Shown here piece after piece: positions 53,030 to 64,000 of a DNA stretch of 64,000 bases (position 1 is the stretch's first letter; each line of letters opens with the position of its first letter). The notes beneath the pieces were generated by a model, which was not told the origin of the DNA, did not search any database, and was given only the letters and a program-made list of their open reading frames with translations. The position numbers were made by a program, and so were the translations under genes. This DNA is from Nymphalis io. Lineage: Eukaryota; Arthropoda; Insecta; Lepidoptera; Nymphalidae. The stretch covers positions 6,386,001 to 6,450,000 of the forward strand of contig NC_065918.1 of the NCBI RefSeq assembly GCF_905147045.1, read 5' to 3'.

Positions 53030-53285
53030 GGGTCATCCCCTAGTGTCAGAGGGATGCAATACGTATAGCTTTAATAATAAAAACATATTAGCCGCATTGC
53101 ATGTCTGTCTTCCGTGACCGGGCAGTTTTACACCTGGTCGAATGGGGAGCGGGGTGGTCGGGCAGATATAGAGGAGGAGGGCAGGGGGCCCGCGGCTTAT
53201 AGGAGTAATGGGTACTGAGAGGGCAGTGGGGGGCAAAGGCACCGTTTGTCAGCGGCCAGCTATTAATGAATGCGCCCATAATGTT
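53030..53285. promoter_or_regulatory. GC-rich island, candidate enhancer
   Basis: About 250 bp with clear GC enrichment: GAGCGGGGTGGTCGGGCAG, GGGCAGGGGGCCCGCGGC, GCAGTGGGGGGCAAAGG. It is flanked by AT-rich DNA and followed by a homeodomain-type ATTAATGA. Minus-strand frames of 60-69 codons exist but look like GC-rich chance frames. Confidence 0.35.
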
Positions 53286-54499
53286 TATTGTACCCGCTGA
53301 GCAGTTTTTGGGTAATGCTTGTAACTCATCGTTTTATAAATTAACTGTCATGACAATCCTCTATTTGTTACCGAGATAATGAAAATTTGTTACGAGTGAT
53401 ATTAAAAAAGTAGAAAACTAAAAATAGCGTACATACTGCAATAATTATATAACGAAATATTATTTTTACTTATATACACTCAAAGTTATTTCAATAGACA
53501 AATGATAATTAATTTTTTTAACTACTTCAGTAGTCATTTTACGATTACCGAGATGTAGAGGTAAGATAAGTTATTATCTCATTGCTAGGCTAAGTAACTC
53601 TCCTGTTAAGGAAGAAAGATATGATTTTATGGTTTTGCTATTATACTACTTAAGCGAGAGTTAATGACTAGGTAGAAATTTATCCAAGAGTTGCAGATTT
53701 CTTCAAGATGTCTTTTATTTCTTCTCCGCTGAGCGCGATATTTATCATACAACAACAGAGTATGCACTTAACACGCAATTGTTAACCGAAGATTGCAATA
53801 CCCAGTGGTGTATTTGAAGCTGTAATTTTTGGTTAAAAATTGCACGTTTCCTCCACAGCCATCTCGGTGCCAGTCCATTCAAGGTTTTATAAATTTCAGA
53901 ACTTAAATTATAACAAGAACTATTACAGTATTTGCTATTCTTATATGTAGGGTAGGTTTTTTCGTAGCTAAAAAATAAAATATAATTTTATAAAAATATA
54001 AAATAATACTGAATTCAAATCATATATATAATAAAAATAATAATTATAATTTCACACGGAAATGGGGCTAAACTGAAGCGACTCGGTGTCACGAGGTCAC
54101 AATTATCACGTGTTACACGTTTATACTCTTCTGAATCCATTTTATTATAATAATGAAATTATTTGAAGACCGGGGTCGCGTGTACGCCACGTGTCGATTT
54201 GCCCCCTCGGTTGACCATTACCTCATTAGATAGTCGTGATGATACAAACCCCTGCTAGGGAAAGTTTAACTTTTTAATTTGATGGCGTCATTGCGGTGAA
54301 ACACATTGCATATGCAAGGGTGTGATTTATTTTAGGGGTCCATAAAAATTTTGTTTCTTCTAATGCATTTTATATTTTAATGACGGACACATTTTCATTA
54401 TGAATGATTGGAAAATTGTCTGAATATTTAATTGACATAAGTAAATTATTTTAGGCTTTTTGAAAACTGTAAGATATTTTATTACGACAATCAATTAGC

Positions 54500-54640
54500 A
54501 ACCAAAGACACGGCGCGCTAGCAATCTGGCGGGAAGGGGGTTTTGGTAGCGCTAATTAGCTAATGGACGAGTGATGCCACCCTCCGACCCGCTACGCTAC
54601 TCTGTAATGGATTGTGGCACGCTTGCCGTCGCTCGGGAAC
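54500..54640. promoter_or_regulatory. GC-rich island with palindromic homeodomain site
   Basis: GCTAATTAGC at 54551-54560 is a perfect 10-bp palindrome with the TAATTA homeodomain core, followed by TAATGG. GC-rich text surrounds it (GGCGCGCTAGCAATCTGGCG, CCGACCCGCTACGC). Candidate developmental enhancer. Confidence 0.35.
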
Positions 54641-55174
54641 ATCTCGGATTTCGTTCTTATCATTGAAAACAGAAACATTTTAATAAAAAAGTAGTTTTTT
54701 AGCAAAGGTTTTTAGCAAAAGTAGTTTTTTAGCAAATTATATATGTCTATGTTATACATTTCACTAATATTATTGATGTCAAAAACATTATGCAATGTAA
54801 ATTCGTTATTATTTTTAATATTTTAGTTACTGTTAAGCTTTTATTATAAAACTGACAGTTTATAAAGTCTTTTCAAGGAAATATTTATACTCTTATTTGT
54901 TTTAAATTGTTCTAGTCATAGTAGGCATAAGGCATAGTAAATTTATTAATTTATTTGTTTGTATTATCTGTAACCACGCTTGACTGAACGATGCTATTGA
55001 AAATATAGTATATTAATCTCCTTTTTCATAGGAAACCTTTTATTAACCCCGCAAAAAGTAACTTAACTGTTGAACCAGGGTATAACTATTATAATAGATT
55101 TTCATTAATTCGTGCAACCTTTTGATAATATTTCAATAAAAGGGGCTACGAAATTTACTTTTTTAAATTGTAAT

Positions 55175-55432
55175 ACTTGGTAAATGGTCATCTGATGTTA
55201 AGTGATCACCACCGCCCATAAACCTGGCAATGTAAGTCGTATTAATTATTCCTTATATTTCCAATGCGCCACCAACCTTGGGAACGAAGATGTTATATCC
55301 CTTGTACCTGTAGTTACAATGGCTCATTCACCCTCCAAACTAACAATACTAAGTATTGCTGTTTAGCGGTAGAATAGCTGATGAGTGGGTGGTACCTACC
55401 CAGACGGGCTTGAACAAAGCCCTACCACCAAG
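55175..55432 (+). repeat. Interspersed repeat, family R-A, copy 3
   Basis: Best preserved copy: TCATCTGATGTTAAGTGATC, TGCGCCACCAACCTTGGGAA, TTTAGCGGTAGAATAGCTGA, ACGGGCTTGAACAAAGCCCT. Same orientation as 5870-6125, opposite to 11483-11742. Confidence 0.75.
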
Positions 55433-55782
55433 GAAGACCTTCCTTTTGTAAGTACACAAGTCACTTCGTATATCAATCGTGAATTGCTGAAAATTTACTT
55501 ATGGTCATACAGTATTTTGTTGCGTTTATCATATAAATGTTATAATTACTATAGTCAATGTCGCATATAACTTTCTGATATTCCACGATGGTGTTCTCCG
55601 ATAATTTTCGACTTTCTTTTTATAGAATAGTTTTACTGTATTGATATACAAACAAAATGAGTATGTTTTTAAATATAATAATATAGTCCCAGCGTTCTAT
55701 ACTTTCTAAATCTTCTTGTACAGATTTATTCTGTTTAGTATACAAATTGAAATAAATAAATCAACCAGGAATCTTATAAGTA

Positions 55783-56074
55783 ATAGCCTGTGAATGTCCC
55801 ACTGCTGGTTTAAGGCCTCCTCTCCCTTGAGGAGAAGGTATGGAGGTTATTCCACCACGTTGCACCAATGCGGGTTTGTGGAATACACATGTGGCTGAAT
55901 TTCAGTGAAATTAGACATATGTTGGTTTCGTCACGATGTTTTCCTTCACCGTAAAGCACGACATGAATTATAAACACAAATTAAGCACATGAAAATTCAG
56001 TGGTGCTTTCCCGGGTTGGAACCCAAGATCATCGGTTAAGATTCACGCGTTCTTACCACTGGGCCATCTCGGTA
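55783..56074 (-). mobile_element. tRNA-derived SINE (Metulj-like), copy 4
   Basis: Reverse orientation and nearly full length. It starts GCCTGTGAATGTCCCACTGC, passes TAAGGCCTCCTCTCCC and the TGTTTTCCTTCACCGTAAAG block, and ends in the tRNA-like head (ACGCGTTCTTACCACTGGGC, CATCTCGG). It lies 350 bp from an R-A repeat. Confidence 0.85.
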
Positions 56075-56369
56075 TTCAGAAATCGTATCTTGCTTATGAT
56101 TTCATTATAGATTTTATTTTGCAAGTATTTTACTGCTTGAATAACTAACGTTTATTTTTGTCATCTTACTCATGATATTCACGCTATATTGTTTAACCAG
56201 AATAACCTCACAGATAGACAGGCATGGATGATGATGATGTTCAGATGAAGAAAATATTTATAAATACTCATTTAATTATTATTTTTTATATTTGTGTGGT
56301 GTTTTATACAATAGACGAGTAACCCGATGCTAAATGGTATCTTTATACTGTTACTGTATGAAATAAAAC

Positions 56370-56463
56370 TAATTCTTACACCTCCAATGTCGCCAAACTC
56401 GGGATCTAAGATGTAAACTGTACCATTCAAACCGGAATACAAGAATATTGTATTGCGGTACAA
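56370..56463 (+). repeat. Interspersed repeat, family R-A, short degenerate copy 4
   Basis: CACCTCCAATGTCGCCAAAC ... GGGATCTAAGATGTAAACTG ... TTCAAACCGGAATACAAGAA ... TTGCGGTACAA follows the order of the R-A family with internal deletions. Confidence 0.4.
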
Positions 56464-59400
56464 TAAGTATATTTTGTTTCTGTTTAAATTGTTATATTAT
56501 TTTTAGTACCTGTAATATTTGTATTATTTGTATGTATAATATATTAAGTATTTTGAAAAAATATTAGTATTTAGCGATAATATATCGCCATATATGCAGT
56601 AGTTCCATATTTCAAGCAGCATTTTGCCTTTTGTTGATGTTTATTTGGATACTATTTCAAATCATCACTATATATTATAAAATAGTGTCCCCACGTCCAT
56701 CTTTTATCTGAACACAATTAACTTAAGCCTGTCAAACTGGTTTTTGTAGGGTTTTCACCAATACCATATATTGGTAGTGATTAGTGTGGATAGTTTAAAT
56801 ATAACAAAATTGGTTGAAATATAACGATAATTGTTGAAGATATCATGCCAACTGGGAGCTATATGAGCGTGAGCCACGTAAACCAATCGAGTCGTATGTT
56901 AATGTTTTATTTAGACGCTTATTAAATCCAGCAAAGCCAGGGTAGTTAGTATAGAATAAAAATCTTGAATTAATATAGAAGGCAATACACTTACCTGTTC
57001 ATTGCCAACAATCTGCCACAGTTTAAGAATGAAATACGCTTGAGCTAATCTTTTGCGAGTTCTTCTGGGTCCCTATCAACTCGCGAAAGAAACTCAGCGG
57101 GATTATATATTTAAAAAAAATCTTCGATATTTTATTATGTGAAACGACGTGGTGGCGATCGTTTTATAACCCAAGGTTAAAGGAGTTATCATTTTGCCTA
57201 CAAATTTCTAATCTTTGTCACTGTAAAGTCACTGCAGTTCGTATTTACTCTCTCCGAGTGAAACCGAGTTACTATTCAGACATACATATATGTATCTCAA
57301 AAAATTCTATAGGCTTATTCTATATTATTATACGTAAATTGATTGGTAAATTGAATGAAAATGTTTCGTTTTATCTTTTAAGTCTTTAAAACATCAGAAA
57401 GACCAAAAACAATAAACGTTTTTATGGTCGGTAAAGACCGTTTAATCAATTTTACTGCCATAACTCATCATCGGCAGTTGACATTTAATGGAATACATAT
57501 AGGAATACATTGAATACGTGTCTGAAGGATATTTAATATAATTAGTATAATATTACAATGTTATTATAGATATCTTACAAAAGGATAAAATTAAATAAAG
57601 AAATAAAATAAACCACATGGACAACACATGCGTGACTGCGAACATTTAATTTGATTCGAGTTGTAATAATGAAAAAATTACATGTACTATTTTTATAAAT
57701 ACGTATATTGTACTGCCGCATACACAGTGCGTATTTTTATAAGTTTTATAACTTATCATATCGTCTGTGTTTCTAGAATATTTTACGAAAGCAAAAGATA
57801 TTTATAAGTTTAATTTCCCATCAAATAAACATCAGTTATATTGTCTTAAATACGAGCACTTCTTATTAATCGAGGCGTCATTTTTATAGAGGAGTGCAAT
57901 AAAAAACGCATAACTTGTTCAGCGTAATTGAATGGGTCCGTGGGGGTTGTGGGGGCAACGTCGGCTCAGGAGACTGATATTTTTAGCTAATAATAATATG
58001 ATACATTTTAGCTTGGCGTATAAGAAGAGCTCGTAAAGTGATATAGGATTAAACATTGCCAGGAAATGGAGGAAAATATTATTAAGGCCACCGATATTGT
58101 TCATATTGCTGTGATGAATAATATTATTATTATGTAGTTAAATAGTTCATATTTAACATAAAAATATTTTTATCGTAGTCTATTATGTTGTTTTGACATT
58201 AAAACGACGACGCCGACTTCTTATTGTGACGGGCTCAATATATTTCGTTCTTTATACGACCTTTAGCCACCGTGCCAGAGTAACCTTTCTACTTAACAAC
58301 ATTGCTCAGCGTTGAAGTATTTTCGATTCTCTATTATGTATTGGCAAATAATTGAGAGGTTTGGCTGACTCTATTCTTTATTTATATAAAACACTGACAT
58401 ATATCAGCTTTGACCTTTAAATTAACTTTATTTATCAAATTTGAATGTGTTTCCACAATTATTCGAGTTTATATTTCTGAAAAATTATACCTTAAATCTA
58501 ATAAATAATATTTACTTTAAAATTAAAGTACAACATTAAATTGTGACTAAGTTATAATACATATATAAATATATATAACTATAATCTGCGAGACGTAAAC
58601 CTTAAATAATATTATCTTTAATCAATACTAATACGTTTTACAATAATCTATGCTATAATAAAATAAAAGGAAAGATTACTATAATAATCTATTATAATAA
58701 TCTTTTCTGAATTTATATAAAGGACCTTTGATTCGCCGAGCTTTATATTTTTTTTTTAGCCAAGCTTTTCAATTATGGTCGTTTTATATAAAATGAATAT
58801 TCATAGCAATTTATAACAATACATAGTTACATTTTCCAAGTATTCGTCCAATCACGGCTCAGGGCGGGCTGTTGGGGTAAGGGTGGAGTGACACATCAAT
58901 AAATGCGCGCGCATGCTTTTAGTCTTATTTAAATTTCCATACAATGACGATGTGGGCACCGAACCCTGAAGAACCCTGTAGGCATTTAATCCAAAACCGT
59001 CCATAGAAATATTAGCAGACTAGGTTCTTGGTAAAGGTTGTTGTTGTTGTTATATAACTGTAAAAATTTTATACTACTTTTCCTTTTCTATGTTAGCGGT
59101 GAAAATACAGTAGTGATTTTTACCTGTTCAGCTAAAACTTGATGTATAGATGATGATTTTCTTGTGGATTTAATAAAGCTTTTATTACTTGAATCTCACA
59201 GTTATAAATAAGCTTGAAGCTTTGAATAATCTTAAATTGTACCGTTTTGCTGTTTTTTTTTTGGATGCATTGTGCTCTGTAAGACATAGTTTGTAATTTT
59301 TTTTATATGAGGATACTTTATTTTAAAACGATGGAGAACGTTTCGTTATATTATTTAGTAATGTTTTATTTCTATTGGGATTAAAGTTCAGATTAATAAC

Positions 59401-60738
59401 ATTCGATTTCGTCCAGAAAAATAAAGTTCAAGGTGACTAGCATTTGCATTAAATAATTATAAATTAAAAATATACACTAGGGTACTAATTTCATTTGCTC
59501 ATATTTTCTTTTGGAATAATTCTTAATCGAACAATCCAATTGTTAATCTGTGAGCTCTTGCGAAACGTTTTTTAAGTCTTGAAAAACTTAATAAATATGT
59601 TACTACAAAAGTCACAGCAGTGTCAGATGCCACTCTATTTTAATTTCTTAGTTCTTAGTTTCAGAACGATTAAATCATAAAGTACCTTTACGAATTCGAG
59701 GCTCTATTAATTGACAAGGCCATGGTGACAAACGCGGCTCATGTTGTTTCTTTTGGTACAATTATCGATATCAGTAACATTTACCACATGAGTAAATCAT
59801 ATATCAATTTTCCATGCTGTCTACCTATCTTTTTACTATTAAATATAGTCACTTTCAAATATACATTTATTATATTAGATTATTTAGATAAAGGTTATAT
59901 TATATAAAAAAAAATACTTTTTAATTTTATACGTTCGAAATCGTTTTATTGTATGTATGAATGAGGACGAGTAGGAATGTGGCGCACGCGCCTCTCACAC
60001 ATAAAACGCGAAATACACATGTAGATATTATACACTGACAGACAAAACAAGTTATTGCTACTCACACAGCTCACTTCAAATGTCTGCTTGAATTATCATA
60101 AACATTTAAAAAATATATTACACCTAACGAATAACGTTTTATACAAATATACCGATTAATATCTATTAACTCCTTTATAAATATCTAAGAAATGTACATA
60201 GTAAAAGTGAGATAAGCAATTAAGTATTAAACTCAACATATTTTTGGCTTTTTCGAATTAAGCTTTATTATTGCTTTATAAATAATAATAAGCAGAAGTC
60301 AAGACAAATGACTGTAAAAGGCGACGCGAAATTATAATCGCACTTCAATTATTTCGTAACAATTCTGTATCTAAAGGTAACAAACAGATTCATAATTTTT
60401 TTTCTTCCGTAAAGTTTTGAACGCGACTGTACAAACTCTCTTGAATGGCGATGTCGAGATGAGAGATTACTATTTGCCCGTTAGTCGTCTCAATGAATGG
60501 TATGCCTCAAATATCCAAATTCTTTTAAGAATACTTTTTTGAATAAAGAACCATAACTTGAAGCTGATAAGATTCAAAATTGTACACAACATTTCAAAAG
60601 GAAAATTACGTAGCTAGAAAAGTTGTTGTCCGTTATTAAAAGGAAGTTACTTGCTTAAGTGTGCGATGTAAGTTTTTAAACGTTTTCGGTCGGAAAACAA
60701 ACCCGTAACGCCCACCCGTTGCCGGAAATATTGTACAG

Positions 60739-61674
60739 ATGGTATCGAAACTTTATGTTAGTATGCTACTCACGATTTCGTCATTAGGAGGAATTGTGCA
60801 CTTATTGCCTCACAAAAAAGGAGCCTGGACAACGATAAGAAAGATAATCGAAAATTTGGTCTCTAACGGTGAGAATTGCTTGAAATCCTTAAAAAATAGA
60901 GTATGTTGTTGTCGAGACGTGAAGTGAATTATCAATTGTCCTTCAGTCTAAAAGCAGTGATAATGGCAAAGTTATTATAAACATCAATAAGTACATTCGT
61001 TATTTTATAGATACTTATGATGAAACGTTTGAAACTTTGATGAGCGTTAATAATGTAAATCTACGGTTGTTTTGCGGTTTCAAAAGCAGCTACTTAGCTG
61101 AGAGCGCGTGCCAGTCGGTTTCGACTGTCAGTCTAGCTCTAATCGCTTCATCACGAACGCTGCTGTGACGTAATTGGTAACTATCAAACAACTTTTCATT
61201 TACTTAGGTTCATATATAATTCTTATATAAATTACGTTAGCAAATAATATAGTAGTTGAAACAATTGTTTACATATACGCGTTTATATATCACGGTAATA
61301 AGTATTTGTGAATTCAAAATAGACTTTTTCATAAAGTCTAGACAAAAAAGTATGTCATCTAACGTTATCACCTCTTAACGAAATGGTGATTACTATTACT
61401 TTCATTTATATTCTATATTAAATTTGTAAGTTTTTTGATAAAATTTTCGTTGTTCACTTTTGTCAATTAATTAGTTTATTTCATATCTAAAATCAGCTGA
61501 AATTAAACACTTACATATTTGAATGCTAAGCCATAAACTAAGTTTAGTATTATAATGAATTAAATTTGTACCACAGATAAAGAATATGTTTGTGAAGCTA
61601 TCAAGGTAACTGGTTCTTATTTGCGCGAGTTGTTTCATTTGAAAAGACAAGGTATGAAATTGGATGTAATTTAA
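60739..61674 (+). CDS. Candidate small two-exon protein gene (about 75 aa), unknown
   Basis: Exon 1, 60739-60868, encodes 43 codons starting MVSKLYVSMLLTISSLGG, with a hydrophobic signal-like N-terminus. It then reads HKKGAWTTIRKIIENLVSN up to a GTGAGA donor in phase 1. A consensus acceptor (ACCACAG) at 61577 joins in phase 1 to a frame reading DKEYVCEAIKVTGSYLRELF and HLKRQGMKLDVI, then TAA at 61672-61674. A second GTATGA donor after 61651 could continue the gene. The codons make a helical, basic, Cys-poor peptide. I do not recognise it. The start has no clear promoter, so this may be chance; the matched splice phases are the main support. Confidence 0.3.
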
Positions 61675-62339
61675 ATTAGAATAGTATAAATGAATATAAT
61701 TATAAATTATCTATGATTATTTTGAAGCATATAGCTACATATATCTCATTACTACATCAATGACATTAAAAGTTCATTAAAAAATGGGAAAAAAGTCATG
61801 ACAGCCATTGTAGTGGAATTGGTTTGTAATGTAATAATTATTGGACTTTTAACAAATATTATTTTATAAATTTAAATGTTTTAATAATTTAAATATTATT
61901 TTAATAAAATACACAAATTATATTATGTTGTTAAAAATGTCATGTATCCATTTATATTAGGCTTTATAAAATTTCTCGTAACATTAGACGACCGCGTTTT
62001 TTATGAATGAAGTTGAATTGCTGTAACCCAACGATATGATAACGGAACTTTAGCTATTGATATCTCATTAAAATTGATCGTAAATATATATATACGCTCT
62101 TTAAATTTGGTTGTATTATATGAATACATTGACTGAATGCTTAATTATTTTAATATTATAATTTTATAAAAGTTATCTATTTACAACAATGGAAGATACA
62201 ATAAAGTGAGTCATTCGATGAAGAAATGTTTTGTCATGTAAAAAGTTATTTTACTATTTTGTCGGATGGAAATTATATTACTTCATAAACAAAATCTAAT
62301 AAATGTATCACGCACATGAATAAATAACATGAAAAAATT

Positions 62340-62346
<7 letters not shown>

Positions 62347-62371
<25 letters not shown>

Positions 62372-62372
62372 A
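62347..62372. repeat. (TA)n microsatellite
   Basis: Thirteen uninterrupted TA units, followed by (GTAA)n at about 62381-62396. It abuts the tail of a SINE, a usual place for microsatellite birth. Confidence 0.85.
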
Positions 62373-62394
62373 GTAAAAAAGTAAGTAAGTAAGT

Positions 62395-62612
62395 AACAGC
62401 CTGTAAATGTCCCACTGCTGAGCTAAGGCCTCCTCTCCCTTTTTGAGGAGAAGGTTTGGAGCTTATTCCACCACGCTGCTCCAATGCGGGTTGGTGGAAT
62501 ACACATGTGGCAGAATTTCGATGAAATTAGACACATGCAGGTTTCCTCACGATGTTTTCCTTCACCGAAAAGCACGAGATGAATTATAAACAGAAATTGA
62601 AACATGTATATA
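62395..62612 (-). mobile_element. tRNA-derived SINE (Metulj-like), copy 5, head missing
   Basis: Reverse orientation: GCCTGTAAATGTCCCACTGC, TAAGGCCTCCTCTCCC, GAGGAGAAGGTTTGGAGC, GATGTTTTCCTTCACCG, GATGAATTATAAA. The tRNA-like head expected after about 62610 is absent, so the copy is truncated at its 5' end, as target-primed insertion often leaves. Confidence 0.8.
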
Positions 62613-63776
62613 TATATCTAAGATAAAATCACCGATGAGACTCGTTTACAAGCCACAAGTAACAAGTAACAGATATAAATTATTTTATTGTTAAAGTTTA
62701 ATTTATTTTATTTTTTATTTAATATCCTAATTCATTTCAACATAATCGAGAAATTTATATTGAGTTCAGAATGAAAATCGCTGTCTGATGATGTCAACAT
62801 CCGAAATATCGGACAGTATCTTGGTAGAATTATTACGTTCGTTTTAGATATTATTATGCGATCATGTCCTACTGACCGATTTCAGACACAGGTCGTTCTC
62901 AAGGGAGACTGGCCATCTGTGAGGGACATACATATGTATATAGGCACAAGTATACGCAATCATAAGTGCAGTCTCTATTCTTTCACAATTTGACACTATA
63001 GGTAAGAGTTCAAGTGTCATATAGTATATCTCACTAAAAGCCGCCGTCCCAGCTTAGAGTGATATAAAAGGATTTTTACAAGATGTGGGACTTAAATTTA
63101 AGTACCAAAAAGTGTTGTATTTATTATAAAGTCAAAAAGATATAAGGTATGTTATCAAAACTTAGAATGCATAAATGATAATGAGCTATTTTCTAAACTA
63201 TTCGCAACCCTTACCTTTACCCGTTGCAAGGGTTGTATTATTATTCTAATCATCATTTCTGACTTCAAAATTTTATAATTCTTATGACCAGTACCAGTAA
63301 AATATGTTAAATAATTTATTATTAACTATCGAGTTAATAATTTATGTCCACTTTTATAATCACAAATAGAAAACTTGATCGATGGCTCATTGAGCACTTC
63401 ACACACACTCACAAGAGCTTCTAAATTAGCAGTAATCGGAGGCGACTAGATAACAATTTTTTACAAATATTACCATGTAAAAAAATGTTACCCATCTTAA
63501 CTTTATGCCTCTTTCATTGCTATTTCAGGGTATACGTATTAATTTATTTAGTTTAAGTACAAATTTCATGTAGGAAGGTGTTGTATGAATAATTTGAAAC
63601 AGCATAAATTGTAGATTAATTAAAAATAACGTTAAGCTATTATTCAAATAATTTAATCTTCAGCCTCGGTTCAACAAGAGTTTCTTAAGAGCCAAAATAA
63701 TATAGTAACGTGACCTCTTTTATAGTGGCTCGCAATTTTGAGTAATAGACTATGATCAGTTCTTAGAAATGTTGCG

Positions 63777-63894
63777 TATAAAATGCGCATAATTGAGAAT
63801 GCCATCAATATGAGAGTCGTCAGTCAGCATATTGATATAACTGTCGGGGTCGCGGGAAAACGACGCGGCCGCCCACGCTCTGCCGTAAGCGCAG
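63777..63894 (+). promoter_or_regulatory. Candidate core promoter and non-coding first exon running off the window
   Basis: TATAAAA at 63777-63783, an arthropod initiator TCAGT at 63820-63824 (A at 63822), a GGTCG DPE-like motif at 63848-63852, then a CpG-rich stretch (CGACGCGGCCGCCCACGC). It ends with a consensus donor CAG|GTACAG at 63894/63895. TATA spacing is too long and the DPE is one base short of the usual spacing, so this is only a candidate. Confidence 0.3.
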
Positions 63895-64000
63895 GTACAG
63901 TCACGCGCAAGGCTTTTGTTTTATATTTTCCTATAATGATTATTATACGATACCTTTTTAAAATTTTATTTTTTATCGCTTACTTTTTGATTACCCAAAA

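Larger units (their letters stand above)
45366..64000. other. Gene-poor tract, probable large 5' intron or flank of the KLF gene
   Basis: 18.6 kb with no exon that would supply the KLF N-terminus. It contains GC-rich islands in AT-rich DNA (about 46170-46260, 46540-46780, 50390-50450, 53030-53280, 54050-54250, 54500-54640, 58850-58990, 61080-61170, 63840-63900), two SINEs, two R-A repeats and microsatellites. Stretches not listed separately (for example 47500-48700, 51100-53000, 57500-58800, 62650-63750) are AT-rich and show nothing I can name. Confidence 0.5.

Noticed and set aside
53033..53279. Two overlapping Pro-rich minus-strand frames as a possible KLF N-terminal exon.
   Set aside because: No phase-0 donor matching the 45365 acceptor, no KLF-like motif, and composition explained by local GC richness.

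Overview
This is a window of AT-rich nuclear DNA from an insect, almost certainly a moth or butterfly (Lepidoptera). Genes are split into short exons with GT-AG introns. The repeats are lepidopteran types: tRNA-derived SINEs, Helitron-like fragments and a recurring GC-rich retroelement fragment. A nymphalid butterfly is likely, because the main SINE resembles the Metulj-type SINEs I recall from that family. There are no prokaryotic features. Gene models below were built by hand from splice signals. In every complete model the exon phases match and the summed length is a multiple of three.

Layout: (1) 483-5534, minus strand: an eight-exon gene for a conserved multi-pass membrane protein of unknown function (410 aa). 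(2) 7718-11348, plus: SURF1, a cytochrome c oxidase assembly factor (five exons, 294 aa). (3) 13706-27262, minus: a fifteen-exon ANKRD11/ANKRD12-type nuclear co-regulator (821 aa). Its 5.9 kb intron 3 carries Helitron remnants and a GC-rich repeat. (4) 30237-32971, plus: membrane-associated prostaglandin E synthase 2 (five exons, 384 aa), with a MITE-like element in intron 1. (5) 34490-36698, minus: a secreted CUB-domain protein (seven exons, 396 aa) with a TATA box. (6) 43285-45365, minus: the C-terminal 316 residues of a Kruppel-like factor of the dar1/KLF5 group. Its 5' exons lie beyond the window. (7) 45.4-64 kb: a gene-poor tract, probably the large first intron or upstream flank of the KLF gene. 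It holds several GC-rich islands, hairpins, a candidate two-exon small protein gene (60739-61674) and a candidate promoter with a first exon near 63.8 kb.

The most interesting signal is at the end of the KLF gene. The zinc-finger frame ends in TGA-C, then stays open for 16 codons to a GT donor. It splices in phase to an exon of 25 acidic and hydrophobic codons before a second TGA. This looks like programmed stop-codon readthrough adding a possible activation domain after the zinc fingers. The genes are unrelated in function and show no operon-like logic. The pairs 1/2 and 3/4 are divergent. The pairs 2/3 and 4/5 are convergent, the latter with poly(A) signals about 20 bp apart on opposite strands.
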